Source: Bacillus sp. FJAT-26390 | GTDB taxonomy: Bacteria > Bacillota > Bacilli > Paenibacillales > Paenibacillaceae | DNA length: 64,000 nt | Reading direction: 5' to 3' | Assembly (NCBI RefSeq): GCF_001682865.1 | Contig: NZ_MAQX01000022.1 | Span: 310,001-374,000, forward strand | Shown: positions 20,136-29,082 of the stretch, piece by piece | Layout of the letters: every line of letters starts with the position of its first letter | How positions within the stretch are numbered: the stretch's first letter is position 1 | Notes under the pieces: model-generated | What the model was told of the DNA's origin: nothing | Database searches by the model: none | What the model saw: only the letters and a program-made list of their open reading frames with translations | Position numbers and translations under genes: made by a program

Positions 20136-21107
20136 ATGGAGAGAGAATTGGCATTAGAGCTAGTAAGAGTAACGGAATTGGCGGCATTGGCATCCGCACC
20201 ATGGATGGGAAGAGGCGATAAGAATAGTGCGGATGGAGCGGCAACGTCGGCGATGCGCTATATGTTTGATTCGGTGTCCATTCGGGGAACGGTCGTCATA
20301 GGCGAGGGTGAAATGGATGAAGCGCCAATGTTATACATTGGAGAAGAAGTAGGCAGCCTGAACGGGCCGGAGGTGGACGTTGCGGTTGATCCTTTGGAAG
20401 GAACGGAAATTGTTGCAAAAGGATTAAACAACGCGATGTCCGTTCTCGCAGTCGCAGGGAAAGGCCAGCTGCTGCATGCCCCGGACATGTACATGGAAAA
20501 GCTGGCATTTGGCCCAGCGCTAGTTGGCAAGCTATCGATTACGGACCCTATGGACGTGACGCTTCGTAAAGCGGCTGACGCTTTAAATAAGAAGGTTTCG
20601 GATTTAACGGTTATGATTTTGGACCGGACGCGTCATGAGTCAATCGTGAAGGTGCTGCGCAAGGTGGGCGTTCGCATTAAGTTCCTATCGGATGGCGACG
20701 TTGCGGGTGCGATGGCACCGGCTTTTCCCGAGGCGGGCATCGATTTATATGTAGGCTCGGGCGGCGCGCCGGAGGGCGTGATCGCGGCAGCTGCTCTAAA
20801 ATGTCTAGGCGGAGAGCTGCAGGCTCGCTTGATGCCGGCAGACGGCAATGAATACAACAGATGTGTGCAGATGGGAATTGACGATCCGTACCGCGTGCTG
20901 ACCATGGAGGATATGATCGGGACAGGGGACGTTTATTTTGCGGCAACCGGCGTTACGCCAGGCGAGTTTTTGGGCGGGGTGCAATATTTTCCCGACCAAC
21001 GGGCGGAGACACATTCCATCGTCATGCGGGCCAAGACCAAAACCGTACGCTTCGTCCGCGCCCTTCACTATTTACCGAACAAAACGTTCCTGAACGAAAA
21101 TAAATAA
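20136..21107 (+). CDS. glpX: Class II fructose-1,6-bisphosphatase
   Basis: 323 residues, hydrolyses fructose-1,6-bisphosphate to fructose-6-phosphate in gluconeogenesis. The lithium-sensitive phosphatase fold is recognisable: metal-binding acidic motifs GEGEMDEAPMLYIGE (about residues 56-70) and VDPLEGTEIVAKG (about 84-96), plus GSGGAPEGV for phosphate binding. The ATG at 20136 is preferred: AAAGGGAG lies about 9 nt upstream and the protein then starts MERELALELVRVTE as in relatives; an in-frame upstream ATG at 20079 would add 19 residues. It stands alone, with an AT-rich upstream region (19960-20110) in which no clear promoter was found. Its 3' side leads into the 400-bp repeat array. An AGCAAAC/GTTTGCT hairpin at 21107-21129 lacks a T run. 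Confidence 0.95.
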   Translation: MERELALELVRVTELAALASAPWMGRGDKNSADGAATSAMRYMFDSVSIRGTVVIGEGEMDEAPMLYIGEEVGSLNGPEVDVAVDPLEGTEIVAKGLNNAMSVLAVAGKGQLLHAPDMYMEKLAFGPALVGKLSITDPMDVTLRKAADALNKKVSDLTVMILDRTRHESIVKVLRKVGVRIKFLSDGDVAGAMAPAFPEAGIDLYVGSGGAPEGVIAAAALKCLGGELQARLMPADGNEYNRCVQMGIDDPYRVLTMEDMIGTGDVYFAATGVTPGEFLGGVQYFPDQRAETHSIVMRAKTKTVRFVRALHYLPNKTFLNENK

Positions 21108-21253
21108 GCAAACGCAGAGGGTGTTTGCTCATAGCGTCCGATATGTCTGAAAAGGCTTATATGGGAGAGAGGGGGCCAAGGCAACATCGTATTTTTATCG
21201 CTGAACAGTTGGCACATTGCTTCAAAAGTGGATATTTATAGACGAACTTGTTA

Positions 21254-22641
21254 TTAACAGGAAAATCTCCAGCTAAATTCACTTGAAATGATCGAAATGA
21301 CTGTTTAACAGGAAAATCTCCCGCTAATTTGAACACATTCACCCTGAGTGGGATGAAAGGTGACGAATTAGCGGGAGATTTTCCATCTAACATCAATAAA
21401 CGTTTAATAGTAGCAAGATTAGCTGGAGTTTTTCCTGTTAAGTTTGCGCAGACGGTGACAGAACACCAAAAATAGAGTACGAGTAGATTTGGGCTCTGGC
21501 TCAAGTGTACGCAACAGCTAGCAGCAAGTAGTCATCAGAAGTGGTAGGAGACTCGCTTGGTTGTTCAGCTGATGGTTACTTATATATGTGTCCGGGCGAG
21601 CTCAGCAGTTGGATCAAGTGTATAAAGATGCTCCAAACTAGTCGAGTCGCGGATTAACAGGAAAATCTCCTGCTAATTTCACTTGAAATGATCGAAATGA
21701 CTGTTTAACAGGAAAATCTCCCGCTAATTTGAACACATTCACCCTGAGTGGGATGAAAGGTGACGAATTAGCGGGAGATTTTCCATCTAACATCAATAAA
21801 CGTTTAATAGTAGCAAGATTAGCTGGAGTTTTTCCTGTTAAGTTTGCGCAGACGGTGACAGAACACCAAAAATAGAGTACGAGTAGATTTGGGCTCTGGC
21901 TCAAGTGTACGCAACAGCTAGCAGCAAGTAGTCATCAGAAGTGGTAGGAGACTCGCTTGGTTGTTCAGCTGATGGTTACTTATATATGTGTCCGGGCGAG
22001 CTCAGCAGTTGGATCAAGTGTATAAAGATGCTCCAAACTAGTCGAGTCGCGGATTAACAGGAAAATCTCCTGCTAATTTCACTTGAAATGATCGAAATGA
22101 CTGTTTAACAGGAAAATCTCCCGCTAATTTGAACACATTCACCCTGAGTGGGTTGAAAGGTGACGAATTAGCGGGAGATTTTCCATCTAACATGAATAAA
22201 CGTTTAAAAGTAGCAAGATTAGCTGGAGTTTTTCCTGCTAAGTATGCGCAGACGGTGACAGATCTCCAAAAATAGAGTGCGAGTAGATTTGGGCTTTGGC
22301 TCAAGTGTACGCAACAGCTAGCAGCAAGTAGTCATCAGAAGTGGTAGGAGACTCGAGTGGTTGTTCTGCTGATGGATACTTATATAAGTGTCCGCGCGAG
22401 CTCAGCTCTTGGCTCAAGCGTGTGCAGAAGCTCCAAACTAGTCGTGTCGCGGATTAACAGGAAAATCTCCTGCTAATTTCACTTGAAATGATCGAAATGA
22501 CTGTTTAACAGGAAAATCTCCCGCTAATTTGAACACATTCACCCTGAGTGGGTTGAAAGGTGACGAATTAGCGGGAGATTTTCCATCTAACCTTGATAAT
22601 TGCTTAATAGAGGCAAAATTAGCTGGAGTTTTTCCTGCTAA
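21254..22641. repeat. Tandem array of 400-bp units with nested inverted repeats
   Basis: The unit repeats at exactly 400 bp: starts near 21251, 21651, 22051 and 22451, the last truncated near 22641. Copies 1 and 2 are essentially identical over the shared region; copies 3 and 4 carry scattered substitutions. Each unit holds a perfect 19-bp inverted repeat (21311-21329 with 21366-21384, and the same offsets +400, +800, +1200), unchanged in all four copies, with a 36-nt loop. It is enclosed by 23-nt outer arms (21254-21276 with 21419-21441 in copy 1, one mismatch). All four arms are versions of one motif, GGAAAATCTCCNGCTAATT, two in each direction. Frames of 88 codons open on the minus strand but do not look coding. 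No transposase is present. Function unknown. Confidence 0.95.
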
Positions 22642-22719
22642 GTTTGCTGAAAGCAGCTTGTTGATAGTGGTAGTATAAGTGCGTGGACGCTGCTGCTCCG
22701 GATCAAGAAGATTCAGCGG

Positions 22720-23400
22720 CTAGCTGCCGCCGGGAATGAACTTTTTCACCCATGTGCCGAAGCTTGCCGGGTTTCGGGACTGGATTAGGACTACGCCTTC
22801 GCCGCGGAAGCGGCATACAAGTCCCTCGCCGCTCGTAATGCTGGACAGCCAGCCCTTCGACGCTTTTTCAATCGTATAATTCATGTAGCCAGGCCAAGCG
22901 ACCAAGTGGCCGTTATCGACGATGACTTCTTCGCCAGCACTCAGGTTTAGCGCATGGATCGCTCCATAGGAGGAAAGGAACACGGTGCCTTTGCCGCTGA
23001 TTTCTACGATAAAGAAGCCTTCGCCGGACAGGAGTCCCTTGCCTAGGTTTTGCATTTTTGTGTTAACCTCTATGCCGCTGGTGCCAGCCAAGAAGCCGTC
23101 TTTCTGAACGTATAGCTTATAAGATCCATCGAGCTCGATCGCCTCAATATCGCCGAGGGAAGGAGGAGCAAGGTGAACCTCGCCTTGTCCTCGATTCGCC
23201 GTCATTTCTTGGAAAAAGAAGGTTTCCCCGCTCAGCATCCTGCCGAGTCCACGCATGAATCCGCCGTCAGTCGTACCTTTTAGGTCGATCGTTGGCGACA
23301 TGGATACCATTGCGCCCATTTCAGCTTTCACGCTCTCGCCCGGGTTCAGCCTTACCTTCAACATGGCAAAGGAGCCTTTATAAAAAATATCGTAATTCAT
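22720..23400 (-). CDS. AIM24 / TIGR00266 family protein
   Basis: 226 residues of the AIM24 family, a double-stranded beta-helix-like fold found widely in bacteria and in yeast mitochondria. Bacterial members have no settled function. Glycine-rich beta repeats are visible: VKAEMGAMVSMS, GTSGIEVNTKMQ, LLSGEGFFIVEISGKGTVF and ITSGEGLVCRFRGEGVVL. It has no signal peptide or membrane helix, so it is probably cytoplasmic or peripheral. ATG at 23400 with GGAGG 7 nt upstream. The ribosome-binding site directly abuts the first 44-bp hairpin repeat. The upstream gene on the same strand is yutG-like, 290 bp away across the repeats. Confidence 0.88.
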   Translation of the reverse strand: MNYDIFYKGSFAMLKVRLNPGESVKAEMGAMVSMSPTIDLKGTTDGGFMRGLGRMLSGETFFFQEMTANRGQGEVHLAPPSLGDIEAIELDGSYKLYVQKDGFLAGTSGIEVNTKMQNLGKGLLSGEGFFIVEISGKGTVFLSSYGAIHALNLSAGEEVIVDNGHLVAWPGYMNYTIEKASKGWLSSITSGEGLVCRFRGEGVVLIQSRNPASFGTWVKKFIPGGS

Positions 23401-23410
23401 AAGTTATCCT

Positions 23411-23630
23411 CCTAAAGGTTTTGCGTTAGCAAAATCCTGCTTCGTAAGGGTAGACCTAAAGGTTTTGCGTTAGCAAAATCCTGCTTCGTAAGAGTAGACC
23501 TAAAGGTTTTGCGTTAGCAAAATCCTGCTTCGTAAGGGTAGACCTAAAGGTTTTACGCGAGTAAAACCCAGCTTCGTAGGAGTAAAAGGAAAGGTTTTGC
23601 GCAAGCAAAACCCTGCCCTCTAAGGGTAGT
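23411..23630. repeat. Five 44-bp tandem hairpin repeats in the AIM24 gene leader
   Basis: Units begin at 23411, 23455, 23499, 23543 and about 23587, a constant 44-bp period. Each has a small hairpin. Copies 1-3 read GGTTTTGC-GTTA-GCAAAATCC; copy 4 reads GGTTTTAC-GCGA-GTAAAACC; copy 5 reads GGTTTTGC-GCAA-GCAAAACC. Copies 4 and 5 are perfect 8-bp stems whose pair next to the loop changes together (A-T against G-C), and both loops fit GNRA. A second, weaker stem (CTGCCCT/AGGGTAG in copy 5) follows in each unit. On the AIM24 sense strand the last unit runs into the ribosome-binding site. Confidence 0.92.
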
Positions 23631-23690
23631 CCTGAAGACGTCTCATTAGCAAAGTCGACCTTTTCGACCTACCCCGCGGTTAAAATATAT

Positions 23691-24230
23691 TTAATCCAGC
23701 GGCGGCTGCGTCGCGCCTTCGCGCTCGGCTTGTCTGCGGTGTGCCATCCGGCTGGCTGCTGACGCAGCGATCGCTCCGACGATATCGTCTAGGAACGTGT
23801 GGATCTCGCCGCTGTTTTTATCGTTCAGCCTAACCAAAATGCCCGGCTTCAGCTTGTCGACATATCCAAAATTCGTAAAGCCGATGCTTCCATAAACATT
23901 GACAATCGACAGCGCCAAAATTTCATCGCAGCCATAAAGGCTTTCGTCATGCTTAATCATATCCTGCAGCGGCGGCATCAGCTTGCCCTCCTCGGCGAGG
24001 ATATCGAGCTGAATACCGGTCAATACGGCATTTTGCACCTCGCGCTTTGACAAGACAGCATCCACATGCACAATGCAATCCTCAGGCGTCAAGCCGGGGA
24101 AATAGTCCTTTTGCAGAAAATGCACAAGCTCGGCGATTGCAAGTTTTGTTACTCCGCGCTTGATGAGCCATTCGTCTGTAGCGTCAGCCACTTTGCGGCT
24201 ATTGAGGCTATAAATTTCGGGATTGGACAT
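23691..24230 (-). CDS. yutG: YutG-like phosphatidylglycerophosphatase A family protein
   Basis: 179 residues resembling Bacillus YutG, a member of the PgpA family linked to dephosphorylation of phosphatidylglycerophosphate. Recognisable features are AELVHFLQKDYFP near the N-terminus, VLSKREVQNAVLTGIQLD in the middle, DEILALSIVNVYGSIGFTNF and the acidic C-terminal motif HTFLDDIVGAIAASAASR. No strong membrane helices are evident, as in YutG. ATG at 24230 with GGGGG about 9 nt upstream. It is divergent from gerM across 131 bp. The family assignment is firm, the enzymatic role less so. Confidence 0.85.
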   Translation of the reverse strand: MSNPEIYSLNSRKVADATDEWLIKRGVTKLAIAELVHFLQKDYFPGLTPEDCIVHVDAVLSKREVQNAVLTGIQLDILAEEGKLMPPLQDMIKHDESLYGCDEILALSIVNVYGSIGFTNFGYVDKLKPGILVRLNDKNSGEIHTFLDDIVGAIAASAASRMAHRRQAEREGATQPPLD

Positions 24231-24361
24231 GTTTTTGTTCCCCCTTAGGATTTTATGGACAAAACTGGTCTAAAACAGGGAAGGGCTCGTATACATAGTA
24301 CTACAAATAAGGAGTTGTACAAAGCCGCCAGGCAAAACTTGATTAGGGAGGAAAGGTCAAT

Positions 24362-25414
24362 ATGATTCAAAAAAGATGGATTAGGGGTGCTGTACTTTCT
24401 GGAGTTTTGGTTCTGCCTATGTTAACCGCAGGCTGTGGCCTGTTCTCGCAAGAGACAAGCAAGCCAATCGATCCGCCGCAGATCGAGCAGAAAGAAGGGG
24501 TAGAGGGCGCAGAAACCGGACAGGCAGTAGGCGTTGGCGATGAATCGCAAATGACGGTTTATCTCGAGGACCGCAATGGTTATTTGGCACCAATCTCGCT
24601 TCAAACAACACTTGGCGCGAACGAGGCAGCCGGGCAGAAGGCGCTAGAAATGATGGTGGAGAACGGCGCTTACGCGAATCAACTGCCAGAGGATTTCCGA
24701 GCGGTTATCCCGCAAGGCACGCAAATTAAGTCCTACAAATACGATAAGGAACAAAAGCTTGCTATCGTCGATTTTTCCGAGCCGTTCACCAATTACAATG
24801 CTAAAGACGAGCGGACGATCGTGGAAGCCATCACTTGGACGCTTACGGCTATGCCAGGGATTGAAGGGGTAGAAATCTGGTATCAAGGCGCGAAGCTTCC
24901 GGAAATGCCGGTTGACGGTTACCCGCTTGACGATAAGCTGACGCGGGCGGTTGGCATCAATATCGAGGCAGCTGAAGGCGTGAACTACGCGCAATCTACG
25001 CCTGTTACGCTATACTTCTCGGCTCAGACTTTAAACGAGGAACAATATTACGTACCGGTTACCCGCTTAGTCGCTCGCTCAGCCTCGCCTACGCAAGCAG
25101 CGCTAGAGCAGCTCATCTTAGGACCGCTTAACAAAAAAGAGCTGATAAGCGTCATTGTGCCGGATGTTCAAGTCAAAAACGTCGTGCAGGAAGGCGATGT
25201 CGTCACGGTTGATTTGCAGGATGAGGCGTATAAGGATGGAGAAAAGCTGCCGACTGAAATGCTTCAGGCGCTCGTGCTATCCGTCACCGAAAATTCGAAA
25301 GCAACAACCGTTCAAATCAAGGTAAACGGGGAATCCAACGTCGTAGACATGGCTGACCAATCCTATAGCCAGCCAGTAGGCAGACCGCATCACGTGAATG
25401 CCATTAAATCGTAA
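24362..25414 (+). CDS. gerM: GerM spore germination/sporulation lipoprotein with two GerMN domains
   Basis: 350 residues. A lipoprotein signal peptide ends at the lipobox LTAGC (Cys near residue 25). Two GerMN domains follow: residues about 60-190 (QMTVYLEDRNGYLAPIS to VEIWYQGAKLPEMPVDG) and about 200-330 (VTLYFSAQTLNEEQYYVPVTR to KATTVQIKVNG). In Bacillus, GerM is made in the mother cell and is needed for normal sporulation and germination. The start follows GGGAGGAAAGGTCAAT. The order gerM-rph-rdgB matches Bacillus subtilis, supporting the name. A strong terminator follows at once, so rph needs its own promoter or read-through. Confidence 0.93.
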   Translation: MIQKRWIRGAVLSGVLVLPMLTAGCGLFSQETSKPIDPPQIEQKEGVEGAETGQAVGVGDESQMTVYLEDRNGYLAPISLQTTLGANEAAGQKALEMMVENGAYANQLPEDFRAVIPQGTQIKSYKYDKEQKLAIVDFSEPFTNYNAKDERTIVEAITWTLTAMPGIEGVEIWYQGAKLPEMPVDGYPLDDKLTRAVGINIEAAEGVNYAQSTPVTLYFSAQTLNEEQYYVPVTRLVARSASPTQAALEQLILGPLNKKELISVIVPDVQVKNVVQEGDVVTVDLQDEAYKDGEKLPTEMLQALVLSVTENSKATTVQIKVNGESNVVDMADQSYSQPVGRPHHVNAIKS

Positions 25415-25435
25415 CGCTGGACCCGTTGCAATGAA

Positions 25436-25482
25436 GAGGCTGCTCCAAAGGAAATTCCTTTGAGCAGCCTCTTTTTTCTTTT
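25436..25482 (+). terminator. Rho-independent terminator after gerM
   Basis: GAGGCTGCTC (from 25436) pairs with GAGCAGCCTC (ending 25472), extended inward by CAAAGGAA against TTCCTTTG, followed by TTTTTTCTTTTT. One of the strongest terminators in the window. Confidence 0.88.
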
Positions 25483-25615
25483 TCAGGCGCAGCGGATGCA
25501 ATTCGTTGCCTACTTTGTTAAAATAGGAAGGATTGTAGGATGGGATCGATTGGCTTCAATTAAGCAAAGGTTTTGTATACGAATCATACAACGCAGGACT
25601 CAGGAGGAAATTAGC

Positions 25616-26353
25616 ATGAGAAACGACGGTCGGCAACCGAACCAGCTTCGGCCGGTAACCATAACGACAGGTGTCAATAAATACGCTGAGGGCTCGGTCC
25701 TTATCGAGGTAGGAGATACGAAGGTTATTTGTACGGCAAGCCTTGAGGACCGTGTGCCGCCTTTTATGAAGGGACAAGGCAAGGGCTGGATTACGGCTGA
25801 GTACGCCATGCTTCCGCGCGCTACCCACTCGCGCAACATTCGCGAAGCGGCAAAAGGCAAACTAACCGGACGGACGATGGAAATTCAACGCTTGATCGGG
25901 CGTGCACTGCGTTCGGTTGTTGATTTGCAGGCGCTTGGAGAGCGGACAATCACGCTCGATTGCGACGTTATCCAAGCGGATGGCGGCACGCGCACGACTT
26001 CAATTACCGGGGCGTTCATCGCGCTTTCGATTGCGATCAATAAGCTTTCCGAGAGAGTGCAGTTCGCGAAATACCCGATTACTGATTTTCTGGCATCGGT
26101 TAGCGTAGGCGTTATTCAGGAGCGGGCATTGCTCGATCTGAACTATGAAGAGGATTCCAAAGCAAAGGTCGATATGAACGTTGTTATGACGGGCAGCGGC
26201 AAATTTGTTGAGGTGCAGGGGACTGGCGAGGAAGCTCCTTTCTCAAGGGAAGAGCTTAACCAATTGCTGGCACTTGGGGAAGAGGGCATTGCGGAGCTGA
26301 TCAGCAAGCAGCGTGATGTGCTGGGACCTTTGGCAGCTCGAATCGGAGGTTAA
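25616..26353 (+). CDS. rph: Ribonuclease PH
   Basis: 245 residues, a phosphorolytic 3'-5' exoribonuclease that trims tRNA 3' ends. Family motifs include [16 protein letters not shown] at the N-terminus, [35 protein letters not shown] with the metal-binding Asp, and [21 protein letters not shown]. Length is normal. The ATG at 25616 is chosen for AGGAGG about 8 nt upstream and for the conserved N-terminus; an in-frame upstream start at 25460 would overlap the gerM terminator. rdgB follows after 5 bp, so the two are co-transcribed. Confidence 0.97.
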   Translation: MRNDGRQPNQLRPVTITTGVNKYAEGSVLIEVGDTKVICTASLEDRVPPFMKGQGKGWITAEYAMLPRATHSRNIREAAKGKLTGRTMEIQRLIGRALRSVVDLQALGERTITLDCDVIQADGGTRTTSITGAFIALSIAINKLSERVQFAKYPITDFLASVSVGVIQERALLDLNYEEDSKAKVDMNVVMTGSGKFVEVQGTGEEAPFSREELNQLLALGEEGIAELISKQRDVLGPLAARIGG

Positions 26354-26358
26354 CGTCC

Positions 26359-27021
26359 ATGGCGAAGCACTCCATTTTATCGCATGAGGTTATTGTAGTT
26401 GCAACCAAAAATGCAGGCAAAGTGAAGGAGTTCGCGCACGCGCTCCAAAAGCTTGGCAAAGAAACGGCAAGCCTGCTCGACTATCCGCAAATTCCAGATA
26501 TCGTGGAAGACGGCGATACGTTTGCTGCGAATGCGCGAATTAAAGCGAAGACGACGGGCGATGCGCTGGGCGTTCCCGTGCTGGCGGATGATTCCGGGCT
26601 GCGCGTCTTCGCGCTAGGCGGTGATCCAGGCGTCTATTCGGCTCGCTACGCGGGCGAAGATGCGACCGACGGCGATAACAACGCGAAGCTGATCGAGGAG
26701 CTGGGACGTTTGTTTGAAAAGAAGGAGCTCCAGCATCTAGGCAAGCTGCCTGACGGTTCGCAGTTGCTGAGCAAAGCCCAATTCGTATGCGCATTAGCGC
26801 TGTATGACCCGGCAACCGGCGAATTCGTGGAAGCAGAAGGCACGGTAGACGGCGTTATTACAGATATTCCGCATGGCGCCGGCGGCTTTGGTTATGATCC
26901 GTTATTTTGGCTGCCAGAGTTAAACCGCGGAATGGCTGAGCTGACGAAGGAAGAGAAGCAGCAGATCAGTCACCGCGGCGAAGCGCTTAGACAGATGCTT
27001 CCGCTGCTTGCGCAAGCCTAA
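26359..27021 (+). CDS. rdgB: RdgB/HAM1-type non-canonical purine NTP pyrophosphatase
   Basis: 220 residues. It hydrolyses ITP, dITP and XTP to monophosphates, cleaning the nucleotide pool. Motifs: VVATKNAGKVKEF at the N-terminus, PVLADDSGLRVFALGGDPGVYSARY, and GAGGFGYDPLFWLPE followed by ISHRGEALRQM. The ribosome-binding site GGAGG lies at the end of rph, 10 nt before the ATG, so the genes are coupled. It corresponds to ysnA beside rph in Bacillus subtilis. It is a little longer than typical members (about 200 residues) because of an insert around KKELQHLGKLPDGSQLLSK. Confidence 0.95.
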   Translation: MAKHSILSHEVIVVATKNAGKVKEFAHALQKLGKETASLLDYPQIPDIVEDGDTFAANARIKAKTTGDALGVPVLADDSGLRVFALGGDPGVYSARYAGEDATDGDNNAKLIEELGRLFEKKELQHLGKLPDGSQLLSKAQFVCALALYDPATGEFVEAEGTVDGVITDIPHGAGGFGYDPLFWLPELNRGMAELTKEEKQQISHRGEALRQMLPLLAQA

Positions 27022-27034
27022 TAAAAAATAAAGA

Positions 27035-27082
27035 AGCCCCATCTGCAGCAAGCCGAATGAACCGGCTCTGTCAGATGGGGCT
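27035..27082. terminator. Bidirectional terminator between rdgB and the asparagine synthetase gene
   Basis: AGCCCCATCTG (27035-27045) pairs perfectly with CAGATGGGGCT (27072-27082); an inner AGCCG/CGGCT stem (27051-27055/27063-27067) adds to it. T-rich sequence follows on the plus side and A-rich sequence lies on the minus exit side. It serves two convergent genes. Confidence 0.8.
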
Positions 27083-27097
27083 GTTTTGTTGTGCCTA

Positions 27098-28942
27098 TCA
27101 GCCAATTACGACTTTGTATTGCTTGAGCCATAAATTCACTTGATACAAGTAGGCGAAGAGCTGCGGGCCGGACATGAGCTGGCCGAACCAAGGAATGTTT
27201 GATTTTGCTGAATCCGATTCTGCGAGCTCCCTCACCTTCTGCACGTTGATCAGCGGAAGCAGCGGGGAGTTAGGATCGTCCAGCACGTCAAGCAGCAGCC
27301 CTTTGACGGCGGCTAAATAATTCGGGTTATGCGTTTTTGGATAGGGGCTTTTTTTGCGGGTTAACACGTCTTCAGGAAGAACGCCGCGCAGCGCTTTGCG
27401 CAAAATGCCCTTCTCCCTGTCGCCGGAGCTTTTGATCTCCCACGGAATGTTCCAAACATACTCCACAAGCCGGTGATCGCAGAACGGGACCCGAACCTCT
27501 AGACCGGCAGCCATGCTCATTCGATCCTTGCGGTCGAGCAGCGTTGGCATGAAGCGGGTAATGTTCAAATAAGACATTTGCCGCATTTTGCGGAGCTGCT
27601 CGGTTTCGCCATCCAGATGCGGAACCTCGGCTATCGCTTGCGCGTATCGGTCGCCAATGTAATCAAGCGGTTTGATCCAAGCGGCAACGTCAGGGGCAAG
27701 CAAATCGGCGCGCATCGCGGAGGCAAGCGACCACGGGAAGGTGTTCGCACTCAGCGCCTCCTCGCGATGAAACCATGGATAACCGCCAAATATTTCATCT
27801 GCCGCCTCGCCTGATATTGCTACGGTAGCGTCTTTCTTGATTTCATGGCAGAAGAGCAGCAGCGAAGCATCAACATCAGCCATGCCGGGCAGATCGCGTG
27901 CGAAGGTAGCGGCCTTTAAGGCGCCAACCAGCTCAGGCGTATCGAACTGGATCGGATGATGGATCGTGCCAAGATGCGTCGTCATTCTCTCAATCCACGG
28001 GGCGTCGCTATTGGGCTGGAAGGCATGCGCCTTAAAATGCTTGTCGTTGTCGGTATAGTCGACCGAATACGTATGGACATTGCCTTGCCCGTTTTCATTG
28101 TAATAGTTGACCGCAAGCGTCGTCAGCGCGCTGGAATCAAGTCCGCCGGAGAGCAGCGTGCACACCGGCACGTCGGATACGAGCTGGCGCTCAACCGTAT
28201 CCTTGAGCAGCTCTCGCACATGCTCCGCCGTTCCTGCAACATCATGCGGATGCGGACTGCTTTCAAGCTGCCAATAGGTAACCGTCTTGATGCCTGCGTG
28301 ATTGACCGTCATGCAGCGGCCAGGCCTTAGCTCGCTAATTTGCTTATATACGCCATGGCCCGGAGTACGCGCGGGGCCAAGTATGAATATCTCTGCAAGT
28401 CCCTCTGCGCCGACCTCAGGCTTTACCGCCGGGTGGGCCAATATACATTTTTGCTCCGAGCCAAAAATAAATAAACCGTCCTGCGTGCTGTAAAAAAGCG
28501 GCTTAACGCCAAGCCGGTCACGCGCAAGGAACAGCTCCTGCTGGGCTACATCCCAAATGGCAAACGCAAATATGCCGTTAAACCGCTCCACGCATGCTTT
28601 GCCCCACTCCATAAATGCGACCAGCAGCACTTCCGTGTCACAGCTTGTCGTAAACATTCTGCCTCTGCTTTCCAATTCCTTGCGGAGCTCAGGCGCATTA
28701 TACAATTCGCCGTTATAGACGACGACATATTTGTCATCACCGGTATGGCGGATCATCGGCTGTGCGCCATTCTCCGGGTCAATGACGGATAAACGTCGAT
28801 GCCCTAAAGCGCAGTGCGCTGATATCCACGTGCCGGAAGCGTCGGGACCGCGCGGTGCAAGGGTGTCAGTCATCTTCTCTAAGCTCTCACTTTGCTTAGT
28901 CAGATCACGGTTCCAATCGATCCAGCCGGTAATTCCACACAT
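27098..28942 (-). CDS. asnO: Glutamine-hydrolysing asparagine synthetase (AsnO-like)
   Basis: 614 residues. An N-terminal class II glutamine amidotransferase domain starts MCGITGW, where Cys2 is the nucleophile exposed after Met removal. The C-terminal synthetase domain has the PP-loop LLSGGLDSSALTT and converts aspartate to asparagine with ATP and glutamine-derived ammonia. The ATG at 28942 is required to place Cys second; an ATG nine bases upstream would bury it and lies too close to the GAGAGG ribosome-binding site. The length fits AsnO (YisO) of Bacillus subtilis, which is linked to sporulation, better than AsnB; the paralogue choice is tentative. It is divergent from a small unknown gene. 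Confidence 0.9.
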   Translation of the reverse strand: MCGITGWIDWNRDLTKQSESLEKMTDTLAPRGPDASGTWISAHCALGHRRLSVIDPENGAQPMIRHTGDDKYVVVYNGELYNAPELRKELESRGRMFTTSCDTEVLLVAFMEWGKACVERFNGIFAFAIWDVAQQELFLARDRLGVKPLFYSTQDGLFIFGSEQKCILAHPAVKPEVGAEGLAEIFILGPARTPGHGVYKQISELRPGRCMTVNHAGIKTVTYWQLESSPHPHDVAGTAEHVRELLKDTVERQLVSDVPVCTLLSGGLDSSALTTLAVNYYNENGQGNVHTYSVDYTDNDKHFKAHAFQPNSDAPWIERMTTHLGTIHHPIQFDTPELVGALKAATFARDLPGMADVDASLLLFCHEIKKDATVAISGEAADEIFGGYPWFHREEALSANTFPWSLASAMRADLLAPDVAAWIKPLDYIGDRYAQAIAEVPHLDGETEQLRKMRQMSYLNITRFMPTLLDRKDRMSMAAGLEVRVPFCDHRLVEYVWNIPWEIKSSGDREKGILRKALRGVLPEDVLTRKKSPYPKTHNPNYLAAVKGLLLDVLDDPNSPLLPLINVQKVRELAESDSAKSNIPWFGQLMSGPQLFAYLYQVNLWLKQYKVVIG

Positions 28943-29082
28943 CGATCTCATTCCTCTCTTTTGCTGGTCTCAAAGTAGCGATAATATCAGTTATATGCGG
29001 AAAAAGGGATAAAATGTCTGTCCGACGGGGGATGCTAGAGGTGTCTGTAAAAGTTAATGAGGCAGGAAGGAGCATGCAATTC

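Noticed and set aside
21638..22304. 88-codon frames on the minus strand, one per 400-bp repeat (also 21157-21504)
   Set aside because: Between copies 2 and 3, eight codons differ and seven change the residue, the ratio expected without protein selection. The peptide is just the DNA motif read in both directions, and no good ribosome-binding site was seen.
21108..22719. Insertion sequence in the glpX-AIM24 gap
   Set aside because: No transposase frame, no terminal inverted repeats bounding the whole array and no target-site duplication were seen.
23411..23630. 44-bp repeats as a CRISPR array
   Set aside because: The units are contiguous with no unique spacers, and no cas genes are nearby.
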